In this document: positions 1 to 7,743 of the stretch, piece by piece | Numbering within the stretch: position 1 is the stretch's first letter | Layout: the number at the start of each line of letters is the position of its first letter | Assembly (NCBI RefSeq): GCF_030382115.1 | Contig: NZ_JAUDRJ010000003.1 | Span: 6,380,413-6,398,940 of the forward strand | DNA: 18,528 nucleotides | Reading direction: 5' to 3' | Source: Nostoc sp. GT001 | GTDB taxonomy: Bacteria; Cyanobacteriota; Cyanobacteriia; Cyanobacteriales; Nostocaceae | The notes under the pieces: model-generated | Databases searched by the model: none | Told to the model about the DNA's origin: nothing | Seen by the model: only the letters and a program-made list of their open reading frames with translations | Translations under genes and position numbers: made by a program

Positions 1-269
1 CTCTGGCTCTGCAACTGAAATAAAGAAGGATGTTGATTAGGTAACTGCTGGTTATATTCAGCAGTTTGTTGATTAGCCTGGTTAGAGATAACGAGGTTTA
101 GCCGACGATTACCATCCACAATTAAATCATGAACTACTCCTACTAGCTGACCTTGCTTATCAAACACAGCAAAATTGTTCACCTTCTTTCTTAAATCTGC
201 CAGTGAGGAGATAGCGCGAGAATTACCCTTTGCCTGTAAAGTGTTTTTTGCCATAGTTTGGCCATTCAT
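1..269 (-). CDS. PRC-barrel-like protein, partial (3' part beyond left edge)
   Basis: The frame is open from an ATG at 269 (or the in-frame ATG at 254, giving MAKNTLQAKG) to the left edge, about 84–89 residues. The readable part contains a stretch typical of a PRC-barrel strand pattern (NFAVFDKQGQLVGVVHDLIV, then RRLNLVIS), roughly residues 28–60 from the inner start, followed by a Gln/Asn-rich segment. PRC-barrel domains are small beta-barrels found in ribosome-maturation, photosynthetic reaction-centre and stress proteins. Neither start has a good Shine-Dalgarno sequence, so the start is unsure. It lies in the same orientation as two PRC-barrel/DUF2382 genes upstream of it in transcription direction, but a 320-base spacer with a large palindrome separates them. 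Whether it also has a DUF2382 domain cannot be seen. Confidence 0.6.
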   Translation of the reverse strand, partial: MNGQTMAKNTLQAKGNSRAISSLADLRKKVNNFAVFDKQGQLVGVVHDLIVDGNRRLNLVISNQANQQTAEYNQQLPNQHPSLFQLQSQ

Positions 270-401
270 CTGGAAAGTTTACTAACTAGCTAAATTAAAT
301 TTATTAATCATCTGGATACCATTTAGAAAATATTTGCGATCGATGGATTTATCCAACTCATATCCAGAGTAATATTTGCAATCAAAAACTCTAAGTGATA
401 T

Positions 402-517
402 CAATACTTTTTGGTTCAGGGGGAAAGGGGAAAGGATTTGAATTTCCCTTTCCCCCTTTGCCCTTCACCTTTACCCAAACCAAAAGAGAGATTGTTGGGT
501 TTATCCAAAAAGTATTG
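402..517. repeat. nested inverted repeat, MITE-like
   Basis: The outer arms are a perfect 13-bp inverted repeat: CAATACTTTTTGG at 402–414 and CCAAAAAGTATTG at 505–517. Inside lies a second hairpin made of purine/pyrimidine arms, GGGGAAAGG (427–435) against CCTTTCCCC (447–455). The flanking bases TGATA (396–400) and TATCA (525–529) extend the symmetry imperfectly. Its size and terminal repeats resemble a miniature inverted-repeat element, but no clear target duplication is seen and copy number cannot be judged from one window. Confidence 0.5.
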
Positions 518-556
518 TAAGTAGTATCAGCTATTGTGAGCTGTAGAATTAATTAT

Positions 557-583
557 TAGTCATTAGCGATTAACTAATGACTA
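557..583. terminator. hairpin behind DUF2382 gene (possible terminator)
   Basis: TAGTCATTAG (557–566) pairs perfectly with CTAATGACTA (574–583) around a 7-base loop. It begins 7 bases past the stop of the minus-strand gene ending at 591, the right place for a terminator. The T-rich run follows on the plus side (TTTTT at 584–588), while on the minus strand the tail is only AT-rich, so termination of the minus transcript is plausible but not certain. Confidence 0.45.
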
Positions 584-590
584 TTTTTAG

Positions 591-1499
591 TTAGCGTTCT
601 TCAATGGGAAGATTACCAGAATTCACATCTAACTCTTCACGACGCACGGTTTCTTGAGTTTCAACTGTGTCTTGATCGACCACTTTTCTAACTCTGACTT
701 CTTCACGCAAAAATGCTTCTTTGCGAATTTCAGGAGTTTCTTCGTGGATTTCTATGCGAGCAACTTCGCCTTCACGGAAGTCTGCTTCGCGCCCAGAAAC
801 AGCCGTACCGGCATCTGCTGGAGTTACACGTTCAATCACAACTCGTTCTCTTTCTACTGGTACTGCAATCCGTGCGGTATCAGTTTCAACATGCTTGCCA
901 ATCGTTACTTCTCCAGTTTTTTGGCGTCGTTTGCTGGCAATCAGCCGTTCTTCATACAATCTCAGGGTTTGATGATCTTGTTCATTTAACCCGTATAAAG
1001 CAGGCTCATTATCGTAAGTGTAGCTATCACGGGCGTAAGTAGGAGTTGTCCCTAATGATGCTACAGGCGCTCCTAAAGGATCTAATCCTGCTAAAGGTTC
1101 TAATGGTGTTGCAGCTTCTACAGGAAGGTTGTTGTAGTCTGTGGGTTGGCGATATACCCCACGCACCCGTTCTTCATAATCGTAATCAAGGGTTTGGCGT
1201 TCATCGAACTCAGGCAAATCTTCAGCTTGCTCTCTAGTCAAACCAATTGTGTAAACGCGATCGACGTTATAGTCGATACGGGCGCGGCCAAGTGGTAGTA
1301 ATACTTTTTTACCAAAAATCCAGAAGCCTAAGTCAACAACTAGATAGCGAAAATGACCTTCTTCATCAACTAAAACATCGCTAACAGTACCAACTTTTTC
1401 ATCAGTTCCCTGTGTATAGACACCCAACCCTTTAATGTCATGACCATCAAAACTCTCTTGATAGCTAGGCTCAAAATCTTCTAATTTGTAAAGAACCAT
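591..1499 (-). CDS. PRC-barrel and DUF2382 (YsnF/AvaK-type) stress protein
   Basis: A 302-residue soluble protein with no signal peptide or membrane segment. Residues ~1–110 form a PRC-barrel (GTVSDVLVDEEGHFRYLVVD, then KKVLLPLGRARID). A Pro/Ala-rich linker covers ~120–165, and the C-terminal half is a DUF2382 domain starting at LYEERLIASKRRQKTGEV and ending RREELDV. DUF2382 is shared with Bacillus YsnF and with AvaK, described as an akinete marker in Anabaena variabilis. The biochemical function is unknown, and family members are often stress- or dormancy-linked. I choose the ATG at 1499 (MVLYKLEDF), which has a GAGG ribosome site 9 bases upstream and aligns with the paralogue's start. An ATG 30 bases further out (1529) looks like untranslated leader. 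The neighbouring paralogue (1930–2772) has the same architecture but a shorter linker. The 430-base spacer between them suggests separate transcription. Confidence 0.85.
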   Translation of the reverse strand: MVLYKLEDFEPSYQESFDGHDIKGLGVYTQGTDEKVGTVSDVLVDEEGHFRYLVVDLGFWIFGKKVLLPLGRARIDYNVDRVYTIGLTREQAEDLPEFDERQTLDYDYEERVRGVYRQPTDYNNLPVEAATPLEPLAGLDPLGAPVASLGTTPTYARDSYTYDNEPALYGLNEQDHQTLRLYEERLIASKRRQKTGEVTIGKHVETDTARIAVPVERERVVIERVTPADAGTAVSGREADFREGEVARIEIHEETPEIRKEAFLREEVRVRKVVDQDTVETQETVRREELDVNSGNLPIEER

Positions 1500-1929
1500 T
1501 ATGTTTAACCTCAAATATTTTTTTGTCATCTCTTAATATCTAAACTAGACATTTATTTATATTTGTACATCCTTCTGCCGAATGAATTATTTCCAGGGTT
1601 AAATAATCGAAAGTTATAGATATTTTTGATCGATATGGCTAACTAGAGACACAAAATGTAAGCATCTCACTTTCTTTTGCAAAAAAAAGTATGTCTAGCC
1701 TTAATACACGGGATTCTCTAGATATATTAAGATGCTCATTGCATTTTTTTGTTTTTACATTTCTACATAATTTATCAAGATGCAATTTTTTTGCATGTTC
1801 AGATTTCCGACTTGTCTCATAAGTTAGGACTCTTGTTGTTTAATAAAAAAACACAGGCAGAGATAAAAATTAACTTTGCCTGTTTGATTATTCAGATAAA
1901 TCTATTAAATAAATTTATGAACTAACTAA
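1500..1929. other. AT-rich spacer, probable promoter region of the first DUF2382 gene
   Basis: No coding sequence is supported. Nearest the 1930–2772 gene is a good intrinsic terminator (1843–1883). Between it and the start at 1499 lie long A- and T-tracts and two copies of TAT[T/C]AAGATGC (1725–1735 and 1773–1783), with an opposite-facing AGCATCT at 1661–1667. These may be regulator-binding repeats for the minus-strand gene. Confidence 0.5.
1843..1883 (-). terminator. intrinsic terminator of the 1930–2772 gene
   Basis: On the minus strand ACAGGCA (1883–1877) pairs perfectly with TGCCTGT (1859–1853). It is followed by a G and a run of seven T residues (1851–1845), a classic Rho-independent shape. 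It begins 46 bases past the stop codon at 1930. Confidence 0.75.
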
Positions 1930-2772
1930 TTAAAGAGCTTCATGTGTGGCGATATCATTTTCTTGCACATGTAAATTCCCCGCAGTATCAATATCTAATT
2001 CCTCTCGACGTATGGTGTCTTGTGCTTCCACAGTGTCCCGTTCTACTACTTTCTTCACCCGGACTTCTTCACGCACAAATGCTTCTTTATGTATCTCAGG
2101 GGTTTCTTCGTACACTTCTATGCGTGCTACTTCCCCTTCTTGAAACTGAAGTTCATTGGGATTTATAGCCTTTCCTGCTTCTGTTGGCGTAACTCGCTCA
2201 ATCAGAACTCGTTCTTTTTGAACGGGTACTGTAACGTGTACAGTTTCTGTTTCAATATGCTTCCCAACCGTTACTTCTCCGGTTTTGATGCGTTGTTTGC
2301 TGGCAATTAATCGTTCTTCATATAGTTTAAAAGTTTGATGAGATTGCTCATTCAACCCATACAAATCTGGATCTTCTTGGTAATTGTATGTATCGCGATT
2401 GTAAGTCACACCGCTGGTTGGAGAACGAAATACACTACGTACCTTTTCTTCGTAATCATTATTAACGATCGCATCTTCTGTATGATCGGGTAAACCCTCT
2501 ATTTGCTGTCTGCTTAACCCGTCAACATAGGCGCGTCTTTCTGGATAACTGATCCGGCAAAGACCAATTGGTAGTAATATTTTCTTGCTAACAAAATCTA
2601 AGCTGATATCAATAATTAAATACCGGAAATGACCATAATCATCAACTAAAACGTCAGCAACTGAGCCAACTCTATCCTCTCCGCCAGTATAAAGATCCAG
2701 CGCTTTCAGATCGTCTCCGCCAAAAGTATCTCGATAATTTTGGTCAAAATGTTCAAGTTTATGAAGAGGCAT
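1930..2772 (-). CDS. PRC-barrel and DUF2382 (YsnF/AvaK-type) stress protein, paralogue
   Basis: A 280-residue protein, clearly paralogous to the 591–1499 product over its whole length. The PRC-barrel is in residues ~1–110 (GSVADVLVDDYGHFRYLIID; KKILLPIGLCRISY). A short linker (~115–140) leads to the shared block DLYGLNEQSHQTFKLYEERL and a DUF2382 domain ending RREELDI, with an extra acidic tail (residues ~268–280). The protein is very rich in Glu, Arg, Lys and Val, without signal peptide or membrane segment, so it is probably cytoplasmic. The start ATG at 2772 has AGGA about 9 bases upstream. It is divergent from the DUF1995 gene at 3100 and has its own terminator at 1843–1883, so it is probably monocistronic. 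The family is linked to stress and akinetes through AvaK, but the molecular role is unknown. Confidence 0.87.
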   Translation of the reverse strand: MPLHKLEHFDQNYRDTFGGDDLKALDLYTGGEDRVGSVADVLVDDYGHFRYLIIDISLDFVSKKILLPIGLCRISYPERRAYVDGLSRQQIEGLPDHTEDAIVNNDYEEKVRSVFRSPTSGVTYNRDTYNYQEDPDLYGLNEQSHQTFKLYEERLIASKQRIKTGEVTVGKHIETETVHVTVPVQKERVLIERVTPTEAGKAINPNELQFQEGEVARIEVYEETPEIHKEAFVREEVRVKKVVERDTVEAQDTIRREELDIDTAGNLHVQENDIATHEAL

Positions 2773-3099
2773 ACGCTGTTCCTAAGTTGTTTATAAGGTT
2801 TATTTGCCAGTGTAAAAAATATTGCGCTAAGTATCCTCCTGCTGGCGACTGAGTTCAATGGAGATATTTGAGGATTTATATTAAGCTGTTCTACATTTCA
2901 ATTGCATAATTAAGGCGGGTAAGATGCCCACTCTACAAGAGTTATATAAATTTTAGATATGCAAACTAGATGTGGTTTAGCTTATTAGAGGAACACTCAA
3001 TGAAACAGCCCTGCGTTTTCAGGGGATTGGGAAATCTCGTCTGCGTAAGTCCTAATTAAGAGCCAATACTGAAACAATGGGAGTAGACACTACAGAACC
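2773..3099. other. divergent promoter region
   Basis: This spacer separates the minus-strand DUF2382 gene from the plus-strand DUF1995 gene and must hold both promoters. The first 120 bases are AT-rich. A short frame at 3000–3059 (about 19 codons) contains CAGCCCTGCG and TGCGTAAGTCCTAATTAAG, wording I recall as common in Nostoc intergenic repeats, so it looks like repeat debris rather than a gene. No RNA gene is seen. Confidence 0.5.
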
Positions 3100-3846
3100 A
3101 TGCAGATTATGAGTGAACTTCCAAATACGCTTGAAGATGCGATCGCCCAATCTCGTACAGCCGTTCAAGCTGCCCTTGCAGATGGTTGTACTCGCTTACA
3201 AGTTGAGTTCCTGTTCCCAGAACTGAAGTTTATGCCTGTGGCGGAACAATTTCTACCGACTTTTACAGATTATGATTCCCGTTTGAAGATTTTCTTTGCT
3301 GACGCTGGCGCTGCGGCTCTAGCCCGGCGTGATTGGGCAGATGCACCATTTCAAATTTTGGATATTGGTACGGGTAGGGCTGCTTCCTTGCAGACAAAAA
3401 TTCAGCCAGAGGATGAAATTTTCTTATTCATCGCCCCCACATCCGTAGAAGTGCCGCAGTTGGAAAAGCTGTGTGAAGTAATAGGCGATCGCCCTTTAGT
3501 TTTGTTAAATCCCCGTTTAGAAGATTCTGGAACCGTGGGCATTGGTTATACAGCCAGAAAAATCCGCGATCGCTTTATCAGTACCATTGAATCCGCCTAT
3601 TACGTGCGCCCCATAGACGATGAAAGTGCCCTATATCGCTGCTACCCAGGACAGTGGGAAGTTTGGCTGGAAACCAACGGCGAATATCAAAGAATTGCCG
3701 AATTACCCACAAAACCATCTGGTGATGATTTGGATCTGATTGTTTTAAAAGGACAACCGCAAACAACAACAACTGACGCGACACCTGCGAGAAAGCCCAA
3801 TGTGTTTAAGAGTTTGCAACGCTTCTTAAAAGCATTGAGTAGTTAG
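3100..3846 (+). CDS. DUF1995 family protein (LPA3-type)
   Basis: A 248-residue soluble protein. The N-terminus (LPNTLEDAIAQSRTAVQAAL, then LQVEFLFPELKFMPVAEQF) is the hallmark opening of DUF1995. The domain continues through EDEIFLFIAPTSVE, RPLVLLNPRLED, the GIGYTARKIRDRF segment and the CYPGQWEVW block at ~184–193. This family occurs in cyanobacteria and plastids. The Arabidopsis member LPA3 helps build photosystem II, so a thylakoid-linked role is an inference from family membership. The C-terminal 20 residues are basic and Ser/Lys-rich. Two in-frame ATGs (3100 and 3109) are possible and neither has a good Shine-Dalgarno site; MSELPNTLEDA from 3109 is equally natural. The gene stands alone, divergent from the DUF2382 gene and followed by a hairpin terminator. 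Confidence 0.82.
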   Translation: MQIMSELPNTLEDAIAQSRTAVQAALADGCTRLQVEFLFPELKFMPVAEQFLPTFTDYDSRLKIFFADAGAAALARRDWADAPFQILDIGTGRAASLQTKIQPEDEIFLFIAPTSVEVPQLEKLCEVIGDRPLVLLNPRLEDSGTVGIGYTARKIRDRFISTIESAYYVRPIDDESALYRCYPGQWEVWLETNGEYQRIAELPTKPSGDDLDLIVLKGQPQTTTTDATPARKPNVFKSLQRFLKALSS

Positions 3847-3855
3847 GATAATGCA

Positions 3856-3891
3856 GAGGTAGCAGGAGGAAACTTAATTGCCTGCTGCCTC
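3856..3891 (+). terminator. terminator of DUF1995 gene
   Basis: GAGGTAGCAGG (3856–3866) pairs with CCTGCTGCCTC (3881–3891) over 11 positions with one G·U pair around a 14-base loop. A short T-run (TTTT at 3901–3904) follows after about 10 bases. It lies 10 bases past the stop codon. The T-run is short and late, so efficiency is uncertain. Confidence 0.6.
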
Positions 3892-4138
3892 CTCGGTAAG
3901 TTTTCTATTGATATACCTTTTGTCAACGGTGCAACACATGTAGAGCGAATGATCTAAAGTATGATCGGAATACTTCGCTACTGGGTTGATCGAAAGTAGT
4001 TGACAGTGGACTAAACAGCGCTTGCACTCAGAATGAAGGACGACTCAAGGAAGGGGGTTTTTGGAGTTAGTGAGTTAGTCCTTATCCCACAACATAATCA
4101 ATATATTCTGTTTGCCAAAATGAGGGTAAAAGAAGAGA

Positions 4139-4175
4139 AGTGAGGAATTTTACTATTAACTCCTCACTCCTCACT
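4139..4175 (-). terminator. heptamer-based hairpin behind metalloprotease gene
   Basis: AGTGAGGA at 4139–4146 can pair with TCCTCACT at either 4161–4168 or 4168–4175, two copies in a 7-base register. On the minus strand it starts a few bases after the stop codon at 4179 and is followed by a pyrimidine-rich tail (TCTCTTCTTTT). It is probably a terminator built from the same ACTCCTC-type heptamers seen in the ndh spacers. Confidence 0.5.
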
Positions 4176-4178
4176 TTT

Positions 4179-7100
4179 TTAATTCGCTTGCAATGGGGCG
4201 TTTAAAACTTTCTCGATGCGATCGCGCGTTTCTAATAAGTGGGCTTTGGTATATTCATCCTCAGAATTAACTCCCTTAAGTTTTTCATTAAGCTGTTTGA
4301 GTTTATACCAAGCTAAAGTGCGAGCATCTTCTGGAACATTTTCTTTTCGCAATACCATATCAGTCAAAATGTCTAAATACTGACGCTGCAAGCCTCGCCG
4401 CAAACTAGCGATCTTCATTGGTTTACCTTTTGGTTGGATAACTTCCGTCCAAATACCTGATTGTAAAGTGTCAAATAGTTCTGGTAGAGTCAATGCTTTT
4501 CCTTCGGGAGTTTTGAGTTCAATATCCTTGAGACGAGAGAGGCGATCGCCTGAGAGTAAATCTCGCAACACAGAACCCTGCATTAGTAACACCAAGTCAT
4601 GAATGGGAAAATCCAAACGACCAACTTGTGGAGAACTACCCCAATGTCGCCAACGCGAAGGTGCTAATTTATTCAGTAATTCTGGTGAAAAACTGAGGGC
4701 ATCTTCTGCAAATACATATTTTTGTAGCGTTTCTAAAGCTTGGCGTTGTTCTTCAACTGCAACTGGTTCAAATGGTAAACGGCGTTGCGGAACTCCAGAG
4801 ACTTTCTCGGCAGGTAGTTCGCTGGGGTGAATGCGATAGAAAGATTGTCCGCCGATGTATTTTGTGGTGAAATATATTTGCTGGAAATAGTTACCCAAAA
4901 CTGTACTAAAACGTTCGCTCACATCGCTGTAACTATCACCAGCCATTGGGAAACGCTTATCGAGACGTTCCCACATCACCCGCGAATTATTCAATTGCCA
5001 CTGAGAATAAAGCAGCACATTACCGCTATTATCCCAAGCATTAGCGGTTGGGTCGAGGTCATATACATCTTCATCTGTGGAATAACTCAATTCTGGCTTG
5101 TAGGATTGTGCAGCAATTTCCTCCAAAATTGGCTTTTCTGCTAAAGGAGTTGATGTCTGAATTGTTGTGTAGCCATACTTAATCGCCCATTCATCATAAA
5201 CCCCCACCATCGTAGGAAAATAATCTCCTTGTTTTGTACCTTGAGGGGCGATATTTGGGGGAATATAATCCATGACAGAAGTTGTCAGACCTTTATTTTT
5301 GGTAACTTCTGTATTATTCATCTCCTGTGGTGGTAGCAGTGTACTACCACGGAAGTTATGACGTAAACCAAGAGTATGTCCAACTTCGTGAGCGATGATT
5401 AAACGTAAATACTGATTAATATATTCTTTTACCTTGTCTGGAGTAGCTATAGTATCAGGCAGCAGAGACATTGCCAGCGAACCAAAGGCAAACTGGTTAG
5501 CAGCTTCCATGCCGTAGCATAAATCGTACTCGCCTGCCATTTTTGATAAACGATTCAACAACCCCTCTTGTCCTTGCATCTTCTGGGGGACACCATTGTT
5601 TTTCCCATCTAAACCATTAGTGCAAAGTAGACGATTTTGCATCAAAGCTGATAAAGTCGTGCGATTTTCTGTTTGGCTGGGTTGGACGATTTTGCGATAT
5701 TCACCCTTGAGTGCCCGGATAAAGCTAGCATCTACGAGAATGTCTGCATCCAAAATTTCCCCTGTCAATGGGTTAACGCGGGATGGCCCCATTGCAAAGT
5801 AGCCATCGACTGTGTTAATCCAGCGAATCGTGTTGTAACGAATATCTGCCGGGTCCCAGGTAGCATCATCTGGCATTTGGCGGACTTCAATTGCATCCTT
5901 GAATCCGGCTTTGAGAAAGGCTTTGTTCCACATGAGAACGCCTTCTTTCATGGCATCGCGGTACTCTAAGGGCACAGCGTTATCAATCCAGAAAACAATC
6001 GGTTTTTTGGGGTGAGAAATGACTGCTTTCGGGTCTTGTTTTTCTAAATGCCAGCGATTTATGTAGCGGACAAAAGAATCGCCGCGATCGTCGTCTTTGG
6101 ATAAATCTTGATAGGCGGTGATGAAATAGCCGATGCGATCGTCAGCAAGGCGCGGTCGATAATCTCGATCGGGTAGTTGGGAGAAACTGTAGTGGACGCG
6201 CAAGGTAAAGCCACGGTTGTCAGCTAGCGACCCAAAGCTTGCAATTTCATTGTTGGGGTCAACGCTATTAGAGTAATTCAAAACTGATTCAACTTCTAAG
6301 TTTTGGGGAAAGGCTTTAGCAGTACCAAAATAGGACTGGCTTGCGGTTTTTGGAACTCCTAAACCTACAGATAATCCAGCTAAGTCTGTGAGTAACAAAT
6401 CTTCTAAGTCAATGAGAAGGGTTTTGCGTTCTGGATGAATGCTTTTAATGGAAATGTTGTAGAGAACAGAGTCGCTAAACGATCGCGTCAGCGATCGCAC
6501 CTGGGGATCTCCCTCACGAGTGCGAAAATTTACATTGCGAATGACAAAGTGTAATTTATCATCCACCCGTTGAAAATAAAATAAAAAATCTTGCAGAGGC
6601 ATACCACTGTAAATACCCCGTTCGCCAATACCCGATTCCAGAGTTGCCGTAGCTAGGTAATTTTTATTAAGTTGTTCTGGCTTAATTTCTAGATAAATCT
6701 TATTCTTTTCTTTATTCCGATAAAGTGTGAACAATCCCCCTGACTTTTGGGTATTTTTAATTACTTCGTTAAATGGCTCTAAATCATCCTTTGCTGCTGG
6801 TTTCTTGGTATTTCTAGGCTTTGTATTCGGTTTTTCTGGGGGTTTTGCAACTTGTAAAAATGGTTGCTGACCTGCTTGTTTCAGATTTTCTACTATCCAA
6901 ATAAACGGTTGAGGCTGTACGTGTTTATTTTGATTAACTACCCAAACGTGATTTGACGGTAGCCTCTGTTTCTGAGGAAAATTAATATTATTTGATGATA
7001 AGGCTGAGATTTTAGTTGAAGAAGTTTCTGTCGATAAATGACTATTGAATTTCTCTCCACTTCTGACTGTAACCACATCTTTTCCAAGAATATGCTTGCC

Positions 7101-7208
7101 TGTATCAACATTGTTAAGAAACGGTGACTTCGCGCTAGCTGTCGCTATCCCTAAAAATAAACTATGTAACAAAATCATATAAAAAGTTAATCTGTTCATT
7201 ACATTCAT
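4179..7208 (-). CDS. secreted zinc metalloprotease, metzincin-like (DUF5117/DUF4953 type)
   Basis: A 1009-residue exported protein. The N-terminus (residues ~4–27, TFYMILLHSLFLGIATASA) is a signal peptide with an AXA-type cleavage site. Residues ~28–150 are low-complexity with many Lys, Pro and Asn. A DUF5117-like region follows (GGLFTLYRNKEKNKIYLEIK, ~155–175), then a catalytic region from about 400. The zinc site is HEVGHTLGLRH at 607–617, the extended HExxHxxGxxH metzincin signature with zinc ligands H607, H611 and H617 and catalytic E608. SVMDY follows with M646, placed as a Met-turn. A long alpha-helical C-terminal part (~750–1009) completes the protein. Substrates are unknown and the location is probably periplasmic or extracellular. 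Starts at 7208 and 7199 are both possible; the single AGG lies only 2 bases before the first and about 11 before the second, so 7199 may be the true start. It is monocistronic by spacing. Confidence 0.88.
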   Translation of the reverse strand: MNVMNRLTFYMILLHSLFLGIATASAKSPFLNNVDTGKHILGKDVVTVRSGEKFNSHLSTETSSTKISALSSNNINFPQKQRLPSNHVWVVNQNKHVQPQPFIWIVENLKQAGQQPFLQVAKPPEKPNTKPRNTKKPAAKDDLEPFNEVIKNTQKSGGLFTLYRNKEKNKIYLEIKPEQLNKNYLATATLESGIGERGIYSGMPLQDFLFYFQRVDDKLHFVIRNVNFRTREGDPQVRSLTRSFSDSVLYNISIKSIHPERKTLLIDLEDLLLTDLAGLSVGLGVPKTASQSYFGTAKAFPQNLEVESVLNYSNSVDPNNEIASFGSLADNRGFTLRVHYSFSQLPDRDYRPRLADDRIGYFITAYQDLSKDDDRGDSFVRYINRWHLEKQDPKAVISHPKKPIVFWIDNAVPLEYRDAMKEGVLMWNKAFLKAGFKDAIEVRQMPDDATWDPADIRYNTIRWINTVDGYFAMGPSRVNPLTGEILDADILVDASFIRALKGEYRKIVQPSQTENRTTLSALMQNRLLCTNGLDGKNNGVPQKMQGQEGLLNRLSKMAGEYDLCYGMEAANQFAFGSLAMSLLPDTIATPDKVKEYINQYLRLIIAHEVGHTLGLRHNFRGSTLLPPQEMNNTEVTKNKGLTTSVMDYIPPNIAPQGTKQGDYFPTMVGVYDEWAIKYGYTTIQTSTPLAEKPILEEIAAQSYKPELSYSTDEDVYDLDPTANAWDNSGNVLLYSQWQLNNSRVMWERLDKRFPMAGDSYSDVSERFSTVLGNYFQQIYFTTKYIGGQSFYRIHPSELPAEKVSGVPQRRLPFEPVAVEEQRQALETLQKYVFAEDALSFSPELLNKLAPSRWRHWGSSPQVGRLDFPIHDLVLLMQGSVLRDLLSGDRLSRLKDIELKTPEGKALTLPELFDTLQSGIWTEVIQPKGKPMKIASLRRGLQRQYLDILTDMVLRKENVPEDARTLAWYKLKQLNEKLKGVNSEDEYTKAHLLETRDRIEKVLNAPLQAN

Positions 7209-7743
7209 TACCTGATAACTATCTCTCGTTAATTTTTAACTTTTGCAAAGCCATATAGCCTGCCCTATAGCGATTATCTTAGCTGCTTTATATTAGGCAA
7301 AAAACTTTTGACTTAAATTTTAATTGCCATTTTTCAGCTTTGTTGTGCTGTTTTAGTGTAGGATTTTTCCTAACAATTGCATCTCCTGCAAACAGTAAGT
7401 ATGATTTTTACATCAGACTAAGAAATTTCTTGGATAAAAAGTATAACAAATTAGCTAAATCATAGAATTAGTTGAGCTTGGAAATAATTTTGAAGTTAAC
7501 ACTTTATTTACATAATGAGAGGAAGCTTAAGGCTACTACAGGTGAGCGAGAAGTTGCCATCCAGAAACGCCGTTGGCAATTCATCAGAAGTAGCCCGCCG
7601 TAAACATCGCCAACTCATGATTTTTTTACTATAGTATTTATTTATACTGTTGATTGTTGGCAATGCAAAGCAAACTACCATAGAAAAGTTTTTAATTCAG
7701 GATTATCAAAAACAGTTATTTAAATGTAACAACGGAAACAAAA
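7209..7743. other. divergent spacer with structured element
   Basis: This 535-base gap lies between the divergently transcribed metalloprotease and pentapeptide genes. Both promoters should be here. The only distinct structure is a nested inverted repeat at 7531–7595 with an adjoining Nostoc-type repeat fragment to about 7613. Short frames after 7650 overlap the pentapeptide gene in another register and look non-coding. Confidence 0.5.
7531..7613. repeat. nested inverted repeat with dispersed-repeat fragment
   Basis: GGCTACT (7531–7537) pairs with AGTAGCC (7589–7595), and inside it TTGCCA (7554–7559) pairs with TGGCAA (7574–7579). The adjoining GTAGCCCGCCGTAAACATCG resembles a repeat that I recall as very common in Nostocaceae (reverse form with GCGATG…TACG…CGGGCTAC). 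It is GC-rich in an AT-rich spacer. It may be a mobile repeat or a structured leader of the pentapeptide gene. Confidence 0.45.

Larger units (their letters stand above)
270..590. other. intergenic region with palindromic elements
   Basis: No gene is supported here. It holds a HIP1-like GCGATCGATGG near 338, a 116-base nested inverted repeat (402–517) and a perfect 10-bp hairpin (557–583) next to the stop codon of the following minus-strand gene. The rest is AT-rich and probably includes the promoter of the partial gene at the left edge. Confidence 0.6.
3847..4178. other. intergenic region between convergent genes
   Basis: No gene is supported. It contains the terminator of the DUF1995 gene at its left end and the heptamer-type hairpin behind the metalloprotease gene at its right end. 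The middle (about 3915–4120) shows only a weak AAGTAT/ATACTT hairpin around 3957 and no recognisable element. Confidence 0.5.

Noticed and set aside
1500..1529. Upstream ATG extension of the first DUF2382 gene (adds MTKKYLRLNI)
   Set aside because: The inner ATG has a good ribosome site and aligns with the paralogue; the extension covers that ribosome site.
3000..3059. 19-codon frame before the DUF1995 gene
   Set aside because: The wording resembles Nostoc intergenic repeat debris and there is no ribosome site; it is not supported as a small gene.
7531..7595. Nested stems considered as a tRNA
   Set aside because: No T-loop or anticodon-arm signatures and the stem spacing does not fit a cloverleaf.
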